From: Coccinella septempunctata
Taxonomy: Eukaryota; Arthropoda; Insecta; Coleoptera; Coccinellidae
Direction of reading: 5' to 3'
Assembly (NCBI RefSeq): GCF_907165205.1
Contig: NC_058190.1
Span: forward strand, 40,598,116 to 40,662,115
Length of the DNA stretch: 64,000 nucleotides
Part shown: piece after piece, positions 35,023-48,300 of the stretch
Numbering within the stretch: position 1 is the first letter of the stretch
How the letters are laid out: every line of letters begins with the position of its first letter
Translations under genes and position numbers: made by a program
The notes under the pieces: generated by a model
Databases searched by the model: none
What the model was told of the DNA's origin: nothing
The model's input: only the letters and a program-made list of their open reading frames with translations

Positions 35023-35668
35023 TCACTTGAATATATCATTGAGATTTACTTTGGCACTTGATTCCTTCGTGTTTTTATCAATTGATATATTCGAACTGAT
35101 GATATCAATATTCTGCTGGACTTCCTTCTCTCTCTTCAAGAGCTCAATTGCTTCACTATAAATTGTCTCTTGATCCTGAGTGCTATCATATTTCTCCTCA
35201 ATTTTTCGATAATTCTCAATGAACTTCTGGGTCAATGTTTTAGCATTGGAATTTGACAGGTTTGTAACGCCCAAGTATTTGTTTCGCTTATGGAATTGTC
35301 TGAAATACAAAACTAAGAGTACCCTAGTTAAGTCGATTTTTTTGTATTCAAAGAGTATATGAATCACATTCACCGAAGATCAATAGAACCAACTTACGCC
35401 CTTATTTTATCTTCTTGATAAAATATCTGCCTCAATTTTAAGTTTGGAGCTGGTCTAGAAAAAGTAGGTTCATCTTTAGGGGGAAAAGCTTCGTAAATAT
35501 CAAACCACAATGGACGATCTTCCCATCTTTTCGCTCCAGTTTCAATGAGACCCAAAGCTCTGATGAAAGGAATTATTAGATACTGAGTGTACCTATGGAA
35601 TATGAAGTGGATTCTTTTTTTTACCTTGAATGTATGGTACCAATTTTTTCTAGTCTACTGCCAGCCAT
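35023..35668 (-). CDS. mRpS23: Mitochondrial small-subunit ribosomal protein mS23
   Basis: Exons 35625-35668, 35398-35559 and 35023-35299 join with phases 2 and 2 to give a 160-residue protein. It starts MAGSRLEKIGTIHSR, then GLIETGAKRWEDRPLWFD, IYEAFPPKDEPTFSRP and IFYQEDKIRAQFHKR, which are hallmark stretches of the MRPS23/mS23 family, followed by a charged helical C-terminus. It is a structural protein of the mitochondrial ribosome small subunit and is encoded in the nucleus. The two introns are very short (65 and 98 bp). The start codon lies 700 bp from that of PIAS on the other strand, so the two genes may share a promoter region. Length is close to that of other insect copies. Confidence 0.95.
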
Positions 35669-36367
35669 AGCGAATTTTCGGATGTTTTGGTTTTTATTTT
35701 TTCAAGTTTGGTTTTTTAAGGTTATGTTAGACCATAGAAATTATAACTTACAAGATGAGGTTAGTATTTCTATGAACATTAAAAGAAAAAGAAATCAAAG
35801 TCTATGAATATGACCAAAGATTCCTATTTGCTAAGACCATAGACCAATAAAAGACCAAGAAGAAAGAATGTTTTATGGTTTTTGGAATTAGCACAGAACA
35901 CAATACTTTTTGTTTCTTGAGCGAGCAAATGATAAAGATAAATTAATGGATTCGCGATTCGCCCCAGCCTCCTTGGACAGCTTCTAGATATAAACAACGA
36001 TCCACTCGATTTATCCATACCTAGAATTTCCAAGAAGATTGATTGATTCTATATTCCTTGTTCTGTGGTTCCTAACGTAAAAATAATTCCTCATGACGTT
36101 GACATTTGTGCTGAGGAGTCCGCTATTATTTTCGTTTTTATTATCCATATCAAGTGAAAATTAAATACCTATTTCAAATGTAGTGGTACTACTAGTGGTA
36201 TTCAGTAAAAAAATTGAACGTCAGTAGGGTTGTTTTATATTGGCTAGTGTTTGATTGTACTTTGACATATTTGTCCCAAGTATTGCTGAGTGTGTTAATT
36301 TCAAACTGATTTTCCATGTTTGAGAACATTTTTAAGTTCAAATTTCCCAAAACATCGGCAACGGGAA
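35669..36367. promoter_or_regulatory. Divergent intergenic region between mRpS23 and PIAS
   Basis: The 699 bp between the two start codons, which point away from each other, must hold both 5' UTRs and both promoters. No clear TATA box was identified. A 69-codon minus-strand open frame (35824-36033) has no known domain. Shared control is an inference from layout only. Confidence 0.4.
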
Positions 36368-39300
36368 ATGTCAGAAAATATTCAGGAGTTACGGGTAGGT
36401 TTCATTATTCCAATGTGTAATATCAATCTAATCAGTGATGTTAATTTTTACTTAATAATATCAATTACAACATGAAATCAGTTCTATTAGAACATGCTTC
36501 TCAGAGATGATGAGGTTGGTCAAATTGGGAACGATCACTGAGATTCTACTATTTCAAGTGTTAAGTTTTTAAACTTAATCACATCATGGCATACTGCGTT
36601 ACTCATTATTTTTTTGTAAATATCTAGTGTGTTTGAAGATATTTTAAACAAGTAAGCATCATTCATATGACACTAAGAAAGTATTCTTGATTTTTGAGCT
36701 TTAAATGTTTATGTTATGGATATTAAGACAGGAGCTACTGTTGGTAATGTACTGAATATCATGGAACCTGAAAACCATAACTGTACAAAATATTCCTTAG
36801 TTTCCTCCCAGCAACTTTTGATTTTATCCCCACCAACCTTACATCCTGAAGAACGAGCTGAATTTGTGGTAGAACCCTGATTTATGTGTAATTCTCATAT
36901 CTCTAATTATTTATTTACTTCATTTCAGAATATGCTAGTGACTTTTCGGGTGTCTGAATTGCAAATGCTATTAGGTTTTGCTTTAAGAAATAAAACTGGA
37001 AGGAAAACTGAATTGCAACAACGAGCTATTGATCTTTTGCGTGTTCGATCTCATCCTATTCAGCAGAAAATCAGAGATTTATACAAAACAATACAGTAAG
37101 TTATTAGGATAATTTTCCAAAATAAGAATTTCTGTTGATAAATGGTTAAATTCTAACTAGCTCCCAAGAGGCTAAAATAATTTTTTTAATTGATTTTTTT
37201 CTGTAGTGTTGGAAACACATTTATGTGATGACCAGTGATAGCAGCCCTTTCATGGGTAGTAAGTATCATGTAAAAAATGTCTGGTCCACTCATAGTGGCT
37301 GGTGAAAAAAAATTCCATCACTAATTCGATAATTACCTCATTTTTCAAAATGATATGAAATGAAATACCAGCAAAATTCATCTTAGAAGAGTTAAACAAT
37401 TTGAGTCTGAATTTTTAGCAGTATGTTTATAATTAATCTGAAAAAAACTTGCTTTACCCTTTCCATCATAAAGTACTTCTTGGCAAATCCAATAAAAACA
37501 CCCTATTTATGACAAGATTGACAAGAATGGATTAGATTGGGGATTTATATTTTTTTCAAGGTATTACATTATGGCAGATTTAGATGGCAACAGGTGCAGG
37601 CTTGAAATAGCTTAAAATATCTTCATTTTGACATTAGACTTAATATAATTATCAAACCCTAAAATTTCTTATCTTTGATTTGAGTCGTATGAAATTTTCT
37701 TTTAGTTTCTCTCTCAAAACTACGAAATTCAATCTATGTTCAATCGAAATTTGTCTTTTCAAATTTATACACTTGAAAGAATTGTGGAATGGCTGTGAAA
37801 AAACTGCTTAAATTGTTTTGGAGGTTTTTGTGGATAATGAATGACAAAATCAGTGATGCATTATTATTGCTTCATTTCCCACATTGATGCATTATCTACA
37901 TTTTCATTCATAAATTGCTTACTGTTGAGCTCATGCAGCCCTCCCAAAAATTAATATCTAGGATCGAGAAATGAAGTGATTTCCCATATTGCCAGATGGC
38001 TACCTCTTAGTTCTTAGGAAGTCTGCATAAACCCACCATTAATGCAGAATTTGTAATTTGTGTACTGATACTCCACTTAAATTTTAATCAATATGTATTT
38101 TTGTGGGAACTGAAGCAGTTTAATGTCACTTGAAGCAAAGAATATATGAAAGAAGAATTAATTGATTCTATACACATGAGAAAATATATTTCATCGCACA
38201 TCTGATATTCTGTAAAAGAATCAAGACATCAAATAGTATAAGGAAAACAGCACTACATATCTTTGATGACAATAAATTTTTATCTTGCATTCGACAACAT
38301 TCAAGGAAAATTTTCAGTTTTATCACGGAGAAAATTCTTGCTTGGAAAGTTTGGTAAGATATATTACTAATCAAGGCAATAGTCGAAATATGTCACGTCC
38401 ATCGAGGGCTGCAAAGGCAGAGTGCCTCAGGAAAATGACTGACACTTTTCAAGTTGAGCACTCAGGAGTAATGCCATACTCATCTCTGCAACATGCAGCT
38501 GAAATGATTCAACAAAGAGAGCAACATCTAGCACGCCAACAAGCAACCCAGAGACAAGCTACTAAAACTACACAGCAGGGGAAGGTTTTTTTGGGAAATA
38601 CAAGACAATATGGAACTCAGGAACTGCCAACCAAGAACAAGCAATTGAATAGGGGTCAAACAATAAGGTACATATTTCATGTTCCAGAATAATAGTTCAT
38701 TACAATCAGAACCTTCAGTATGGGAGTTTCTTGAAACCATTAAGTTAACTGAATAAGCAAGAGAATGAAGAAAGGAATCTATGAACTATTTCTGCATTAT
38801 GTGAATCTTCCAGTTTTGTACCTATAGCTTTAGTTCAAGTGAAAAATAGTGGGTCGGGATTGCTGCTGGTGAAAATCTTGATTACAGAAATAACATGTTA
38901 AATTTTCGGAGATCAACGTAATTTCATAACTGCGATTAGGTTGACATTTTCTTGTCTTCGATGTAGGTTCAAATAGAATAGTAGTTGATGTAAGAATCCT
39001 AAATCAATTAACCTTAAGCACATTGCATTTTTACCCATGTTTGTCGAAATACAACTAAAATAACTCAGTGTACACTGAATGGACGAGCTCAAAAATGCAT
39101 GCCAATCTTGTAAAAACTTTAAAAAAATTTACAACGGTAATTTGTGCCTTTCAGTTGCCTTAATCATCAACAATCCTTTGAATTGGGCAGGCTATAAAAC
39201 TCAAGTGATCATTGAAAATTTAAGTTGGGTTTCTAGGAAAGTTTCGACATTATTTGGGAGTTTTTTCTTGTTTTGTTCTTACTTCGCAGAACGCTATTTT

Positions 39301-42300
39301 CTCAGTAAAAAGATAAGGATTTATGAATACCTCTCAAAATCACTAAAAATGAACTCAACGAATATTAATGCGCCCTTCAAGCAAAATGCAGGTTCTGTCA
39401 TTGTCTGCTGATCCGAGATGCGCTATATTTCAGTAACTTTAACACTTTAATAATTGTTATGCACCAAAAATTCCAAATAATGTCAACAACCTTCACACTA
39501 AGTTTTCTATATCACTTCACTGTAGGCACAATTTCAAGGATGGTGCAATTTTTAAAACAACCAAAACTCAAAATATAATTAACAAAAAATATGTTTCCAT
39601 TGTAAGATTTTTTTTAATTACTTACAGTGTTGGCAAGCATTTTTGAACTTTTCCATTGCATATCTATAATGACAATAATATTTTTCATCCTACATGGCGT
39701 AAATGAATAGTTGCGAAAAAGTTCAAGGGATTATTGATTTATTTTGAACAAGTGAGGTGTTCTATTACAGAAGACCTTATATACCCAATACGACTTTTCT
39801 GAGTCTTATAGTAGAAATTAAATTTACCCAGTAGGCGGATAACATAGGGAAAAAAAGATCTGCTCCATTCAATTTCAAGGAATTACTTATCAAATGTTTT
39901 CGCAACAATTCATTCATATCCTGTATACCTTCCATATATTTACCATTCTATATATACCCTCATCATTACATGTATGTGAAACTATATCATCCTTCCAAAT
40001 GGGAGACTGACATGACAGTCGTTATTTCAACAGTATGTTATTATTATGGAATGACTCCCAAGAAGAAGTTACAAATGAAGTATTAAAAAAAGTGAAAGTA
40101 TTCCTATATCTTTGGATGTCCAATCTATTCATTCAATCTGATTATGGCAATCATTTGACGTGTTCTTGAAGTTGTTACAGTCCAGAATCATTAATCTGAA
40201 ACCTTTTTTTATACAATCATTCCCAACTTAAATATGATACTGTCATAACTTTCTTATTTGAAGATTATTGATAATAGTTTTGCGGTCTGCTAAAAAAAAT
40301 TTCATCATGAAATCTCGATAATGAATAGTGATATAGGTTTCTGTTGCGTTTTATGTTCGATAAAATCTTATTTTTTATATGGCAAGAATAATCAAATAAT
40401 TGACTAATCAAGAATTTTCCCTTGAGATATAGTTTGTTTTTCTACCCAGTTATTCAATGTAACTTTGCCTGCGAAGGAACATGAAATATTCCATATTAAA
40501 CCCTTATGATTCTTTTTCTTGTTCATGGTCACACCTACATATAACCTATACATGAAATAAACCGAAAATTTCTTCAACTTGATTTGTTTTAGCTATGTGT
40601 TGGTCTTATGTCGATACTAAAAATAGAAAATTTTGCAAGTTATGTTGGTCACATGTAATCAGTAAAGAAATTAAAAATGTGTTAGGCGATCTTGTAGTTG
40701 AGCACGCCTAGGCACAGATAAAGTTAGATGGTTGATGTGTGCTTGTGAGATCTCATCCAAAGCAACTTGAACTTAGTGGATTAACTGATGTATACACATA
40801 TCATCTGTGGAGGATGGTGCAAAGTGGAGTGTCTCCTCCTTATAGGTGGTCACGTGATTTGTAGGACATCATCAAGGAAAGTGGTGATCGGCTACAATAG
40901 GCACTAGCTTCGTTAACCATTTCACGTTATACCCATACTCCTGTGGACAGCAAACACAATATCTCGTCACATACCACATACCTATGTAGATAGAATTGCG
41001 CTGAAGCCTCAATTACGCCAGTCTGCCTCATAATGCTGCGTGTTCCTCTACCTTCTGTCTATACACGACACATGCGCATTACCGACACTTGTATGTTTAA
41101 CAATTATACTTCCGTCAAAATTGGTTATAATTTCGGTGTACTTGGAACTGCAGGCATGTTCAGTGATATACATAGGGAATAGAATACTTAAGAAGGCTGT
41201 ATTTTCATAAAACTTTGATTGCCGAAATGAAATAACTGAAAAATTTATATTTGTGCTTTTATCGGAAAAATAGTAGTTGGTAGTCAATAAATGGAAGTAT
41301 CGTAGTTTGATGCAACAGTGCTCCGAACCAATTCATGGATATGGATCTGTGAATCAAGGGATTTATTTTTTGATCAAACTTTTTGAAAATGGACAATAAT
41401 TTTGTTTATGCAGTAGATAATTGAAGCTTATTGTTACCATAGCAAGCTTCAGATATGTAGTAATCCTGTTGCCAAAAATTAAGTTGAAGAAATTATTCCT
41501 TTTAGGTGTCAGACTATTGTCAAGTAATAATATTAATTGAACATGGGAATGTATTGGCTTAATAATATTTTCTAATTTATGTTAATTAATCTAACAGGAT
41601 CCGGAAATCAATATCAGAAAGTTCAGAATTTCATTTTTCATTTTCATGTTTTCCAGGCGGTCAATTTACTTAAATTATGAAATAAAAAAAAATTTCAGCC
41701 TTAGAAATCATAGTGAAGATACAACATTCGTGATAAAACAGCTTCATTCAGCTATAAAATACTGGAAAAATAGATAATGGAAAAAATATCAAGAATTTTC
41801 TTAATGTACAAGCTATATTTTTTTCGAACATTACTTCAAATTACGCACTGTTTTATGTATTTTGAGGTCAGTGACGTGTACTTATTTGTTTTTGAAAAGT
41901 AATCGAAAACATCCATTTTTCATATGGTGGTATGTATTTGACTGATTTCCTGAAACAAAATATTACAATCACAAAAATGTGAAAGTAATCGACCTCAAGA
42001 TAAATAAAAAAGTAAAAATTCGATGAGTTTAACTATTTCATAAAAAAGCAATTATCAAATCATCCTTGTCAACAAAAGGTCTATCACCTCTATCCCTTTC
42101 AAAAGCTAGGGTTGTATATTTATATTACTATTTCATTACCACGGTATGTATTGAGCGTACCTACTTAAAAATATTATTTAATATTGATAAGGGGCGGAAG
42201 GCAACAAACCACGGATCCAAATAGAGTGTTACTCTGGACAAATATGTGAAACTTCTGTGTTAGATCTACTTCAGTCAAGCTGGAATTGAGAGGTGTAATC

Positions 42301-45300
42301 TATCCATAGTGCACCATTTTCTTACTCGAAAAACGCTCAATGGGGAAATAAATTAGCTGATGTTTTCAAAATCAGCTATATAGATGAAAAGGCTCTCATA
42401 GGTCTCAATCCAGTGATAGGGTATCTACCTGAGTAGATAGGATAAGGACGGATGTCATTCACAAACTGGGAATGAAAATATCTTTTATCAGATTGCTAAG
42501 AGGAAGCCATGCTTCTTTTAGGCAATAGAGTCAAGTTTAAATAGTTTGTCTAGCTTCGGGGACTTTCACAAACTTTCATCCTGAAGCGTTATCATCTTCT
42601 TGGATCGCATTGGAGGGGGAAATGAGCTTGCTGTAGATCTTGACTATGAGTAACAGCAGACTGAATCAGGGAGGTTACGCAGGATTCCACTGATCAACCA
42701 TATCAATTGTTGAACATAGCAATAAAAAACCTATCTTGCCATACATGATAAGTAAATCATAAATTCAGTAAGTCGAGTACTGGGGAGAAATTCGAATTTC
42801 ATTCATGCTTGGGATTGTATTCTAATCGAAGAAATATTAAATGCTTCCATAATTTCATTAGAAACATGCAGTACCTACTGCTAATAGTAAGCTTCATGTA
42901 CTCCATCAACAATTGCTCCTTCAATGTTAGCTATATGTCAAGCATTTTCATAACAGTTGAATCCCGTTCCACAATTTCCAAACAATCTTCTTTGAATATT
43001 TTGGGTCATTTACAGTCATCTGTTTGCAGGCAAAACGGAGCTTTAAATAGCGCACCTACCGCATCTTCACCTGGAGCTACCGAATTAGGAAACGGCAACA
43101 TGCCCCAGCAACAAGGAGGTGTACCCCGCACAACAGCTACAGTACATCCTTACGTTAATAATCAGCTTGCAGTAAGTTAAAACCACTATTAATTTCAAGG
43201 AAAAGCCCATCAAAAAAATTTAAATTCATTGCTAAAGTAACCTTTTCAAGAAATTATTGAATAAATAAACTAATTGTTTTATGTCATTGACGCTTATTTT
43301 TTCTTGTAGTCTCGCCAGCCACCTATTTATAATCAAACTTATCTCACACAATATGCACCACAGTACACCCAAAGACCTCAGCAAGGCATAATCAATGCCA
43401 ACTACCCAATACATCCAGATGTGAAGTTCAAAAGACTGCCATTTTTTGATGTCATTAGCGAGCTCTTGAAGCCGTCTACTCTCATTCCCCAAACTACCCA
43501 AAGAATGCAGGAGGGCAACTTCTATTTCCACCTGACCCCTCAACAGGCAACTGATATAGCAGTGTCCAGGGACATAAGGCCCGGAGTGAAAATAGATTAT
43601 GTGAAACAAGTACAAATGAGATTCTGCCTTCTTGAGACAACTTGTGAACAAGAAGATTTCTTTCCCCCAAGTATTGCTGTTAAAGTCAACAATAAACACA
43701 CTCAATTACCTGTGAGTTCAACTTTTGATCAATTTTATTCATCATCTAAGTTGAAAATTGTGTACTATTTGAAAGAGAAAGATAATATAAAGTTACACTT
43801 TACTGTTTATTAGTATAAACAGTAAAGTCTTTCCCTTTCTAATAGTACACAATTTTCAACTTAGATGCCTGGTTTCATGGAGCTTGATCGAGCTGTCATG
43901 CACTTGCATGATTAATACATATGTATATGGATTAATTTTCAGTCAATAATTCAGTTTTTAACATAATATATAAAAAAATATAAAATAGTAGAATTATGGT
44001 CACGTAACATCTATTCATTGATTTTTCATTTGATAAATGTATTTTCATTTCATTTTGAGCTGAAAACAGAATAGCTATCAAATCGCGTTCAGGTGATGAA
44101 TCTTTTCTGAAACTTTCCCATAGTCATCAATATCATAATAGATAAGGATTAATTGTTAAGGTTTAATCAAACTTCATTCTTTGCCATAGCTTTTATGAAT
44201 GATTATTCCTATTTTGAATTACAAACCCAAATTTTATTTTCTAGAACCCCATCCCTACAAACAAACCAGGCGTTGAGCCAAAAAGGCCACCGAAACCTGT
44301 AAATATTACTTCCCTTGTGAAATTGAGTCCAACAGTTCCTAATCAAATATCGGTGTCCTGGGCAGCAGAATATGGTAGAGGTTATGCAATAACGGTTGCA
44401 TTGGTCCATAAGTTGACTTCCCATGATCTCTTGATGAGGTTGAAACAGAAAGGAGCCAAACATTCAGATTATACAAGAGGATTGAGTAAGATAATTTTTT
44501 CTTGTCATTACAAATACATACTTGAACATGTTACTAATTTTATCCATGATCGATGCATAAGAATAACACCTTCTCTTCGCCCTCCACCTAATGAATCATT
44601 ATTCACTAATTGCCTATCAAACATTCATTAATCACTTGTGATTCATGAGTCATTATTCACTGGTCTATTGAACTTCATGGTCGCAACCGCTGACAAAGGC
44701 TCTGAACATAGTGTTACATAACTCATGGTCTTACAGGAATTGAAAAACAAATGTTTTGATAACTTTTACAGCAGCTGCAGAAGTTCTTCATATTATTAAA
44801 TAACTTAAGACATACTTCCTTTCGGAATCTCCTCCATTCGATTCGTCAGAATATTGATCAAGATTGCAACAATAGCTGTAAACTAGTACTTGTTTTGCAA
44901 CTATTAGAAATCTGCCTTTTTTTAAAACATAATTTTAAAATCTTTTTCAAACTTTTATAGTAAAGGAAAAACTGAACGACGACGACAGTGAAATAGCCAC
45001 CACCTCATTGAAAGTTTCTTTGATGTGCCCTCTGGGTAAAATGAGAATGACGACACCCTGTCGTCCAATTACATGTTCCCACTTCCAATGCTTCGATGCT
45101 CATCTCTTCCTGCAGATGAACGAAAGAAAACCAACTTGGATTTGTCCGGTTTGTGATAAGCCCGCACTTTATGACAATTTAGTAATTGATGGGTAAGTTT
45201 TCTTCAAGATGATTTCGTAGAATTCAGTCGTTTTTGAAGTGTGAATATTTTTCTTGCAGATATTTCCAAGATGTATTAACGTCGAATAGTTTGCCTTCGG

Positions 45301-48300
45301 ATGTGAATGAGATACAGCTCCATAAGGACGGATCGTGGAGTACTCAAAGTAATGAAAAGAAATCTCAGAAAATTGATAAGACGCCTGATGTTGATGTTTC
45401 TATTGAAATAATCAATGATGATGTTGGTGAGTTTTATTTTTTCACGATATTGTGCTCAATAGAATTGAAAATAATTAGTTGGTGTGATAAAAGACAAAAT
45501 CCAACAAGGGTTCTATTGAATGGCGCAAATGTATTTACTAGCAATTGTTCACCGGAATTTCTTCCTTGATGAACTATTTGAGAGTGATTTTAACTATTTA
45601 ATGTCTTCTCTATCAATAAATGCTTCAACTTCTGCCTAAAAACAGTTCCAAATACTCCTGATGCAATTCCAATCCACCATAACGACCTGCTACCACTAAC
45701 ATGACATAAACTCCAGCTTACTTTTCTGTCCCTTATATTCAAATGAATAAGGGATGATCGAGGAGTAATTTAAAAAAAAAATCTCTCTACGTTTACAGAA
45801 TATGTGAGTTCCAACGTTACCACCACATCTTCTACAGAACCCGTCAAGGAATTAAAGGAAGAACCTAAAAAAGATGTTGTAGATTTAACTTTGTCAGATT
45901 CTGATGACGATGAACCGTTGGCAAAAAGACGTGCTGTAAATCCAAAACCAGATTCGACTATTAAATTCTCAGGTATAACTACTAAAGGGTAATATGGTAG
46001 TGGAGTTTCATTAATTTTGATTCAGTTTCTTTTTTCGTGATTGTAGATGTAGTACTATAATTATTTTGTTGGTTCATGTTTCTATGTAATCTATTTTTCT
46101 AAAATAAATTTCTAATCTTCACATAGAATTGAAACTGTTACCTTCTGATGTGATGACAAAATTCAGTAATCATTAGTGTAGTTCTTCTGAAAACAATTAG
46201 AAATCAGAGTTTGCAGTAATAAGTGTGCGGCTATTAGTATATAGCAGAGTGATAGTGATATATGTTGCATTCATGGCAATGAATCTAGAAATTCCCTTTT
46301 ATATTTCTTGGAGTACCGCATACGTTAGAATGATAGGAAAGCAAACAACGTTAAAAAAATTGTATATGTCATTTGGTAAAAACGTGTACCCACAAACTAA
46401 GTCTGAGACATTATGATTATGAATCCAGTAATCAATCACTTATGGGGCAATAGTCTGACATGTCAAGGCAAATCAGAACAATACACGAGGAAAATCCTTG
46501 ATAGAATACAAGGGCTAGTCTGTGTTTGCATCACTGGAGCTATGAGAATGTGACCAACTGGGCACTGGAGATCATTACAGATTTCACACCTTTTCACCGG
46601 GGGATAGATTGGTCTATGAGGCCATCCTAAGAATATACAGAGAAAGTATGGGTTGTATCGGTTCTCATTTTGCCATTTGCGTGAGGATTAAGAAGATATT
46701 AAAAACGATGCTAAGTAGAAGATTGGGAAGAGAAAGCACCTCCCAAATCCTCAAAAGAAATACTATTGAATGGTATGAAGATAGTTCGGAACCATGATAG
46801 GGAATGACCTAAGAGTATTAGTGGCTGGCACCAGATACTCACTATCGCTTGATTGCTGTCTTTCAGGCTAAACTATTTGCAATCGAAAGGTGTGTGGAAA
46901 GAAACCTGAAAATAAGCTATCAAAATTTTGACATAGTGATACATTACTCACAGGGCATTGCTTTATGATGCACCTAATGAGAATGGGTCCAGCAGAAACT
47001 GACGAGTGCAGATTTTGGTCACCTTGTGACAGATTTTGGAGAAAATAATGATCCTCATAGCGTTCAAATTGGTTGAATAGTTGAAATCAATCAAAAATAT
47101 GATACAGTTGGAAAACCCCTGTTGTAGATGGTAGTAAAAAATAAAATACCTAAAGGGATAACCACAATCAATTCAGACGCATAGCACCTTCGATATAAAT
47201 ATCAGCAGATGTTAGGATCCGAATCGTACTAGCCACTCGCCGTCATCCAGGGCTGGTATTCTCCAGCATTCGCAATATATCGAAAAACGTTGTGATGTTT
47301 TTTACAGCAAATAGCAGAGTTTTCCAGAGTTTCACCAAAGCATTGGAAAACTCTGCTATTTCCTGTTAAAAACATTACAACGTTTTTCGATGCGTACGAT
47401 CGCATATATTTCGAATGCTCGAGAATACCAGCCCAGATGTCAATCCCCTACAATTGATTAAATAATCGACGCATGTTACGCGTTTGAATTATGGAATTCT
47501 GAGTAGTAAATAACATCGGCTTTCTGGAACTTTCAAATATTTTAGATGACAGATAGAGGAGATTCAACAGGGAAAGTAAAGCTTAACCCTTAAATACAGA
47601 CAACTGACATTTTATCAGTAATTAACTTTCCCTTCTAAACAATGATATGAAATTTCAAGTTGACGAGTTCCTGTCGTATGTTAAATGTGTCTATAGGAAT
47701 GCGATTCTAGCCTCTACCGATATTTGAACTCTCGGTAACAAAAAACGGTCTCTTTCATGGGATGTTAGGAAAATGCATTCTTGCTCAGGGCATCCTATTT
47801 TGGGCACATTTGCTGGGCATCTCCCTTATCTAATTGCTTTATCATTGAAGGTAGAGGATTGCGTTTTTCGTGATTGTCTGTTTATTTTTTTTTTATTGAA
47901 AATTACGCAAGCAGAATCTTGATAGCTCTTTTGTGAGAAAAATCATTTTCCGTCAATAGTCGGGCAGAAATTCACTTTCCCGTACTAGTGTAGGAAATGA
48001 CACTAAAATAGGTGCGGGAAAATAGTTTGAAAGGCACGGGAGTAGAAAAAAGGTAATTTCCTGCGGTTGACCTTTGACCTGCACGAACGACGCAAGTCAG
48101 ATTTCGGGGAAGCGGTCAAGGGAAAAAACAAGAAGATATAGCAGAAGTGATGCAATTCGGTTCAAAGCCGATACGTGAAAAATAAAATCATAGACAATCT
48201 ACAACGAGTTTACCATGCTTAAGGCGAGTCAAAGATATTGTTCATGTCTTCAAGAATATTCTCAATAAAGTAATTTGTGAATACTGTTTTATTGAGGTTG

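Noticed and set aside
39079..39411. 110-codon open frame in PIAS intron 2
   Set aside because: No known domain, no splice sites in a phase that fits PIAS, and no sign of an independent promoter.
43232..43705. 157-codon minus-strand open frame
   Set aside because: It is antisense to PIAS exon 4, which encodes a clear PINIT domain.
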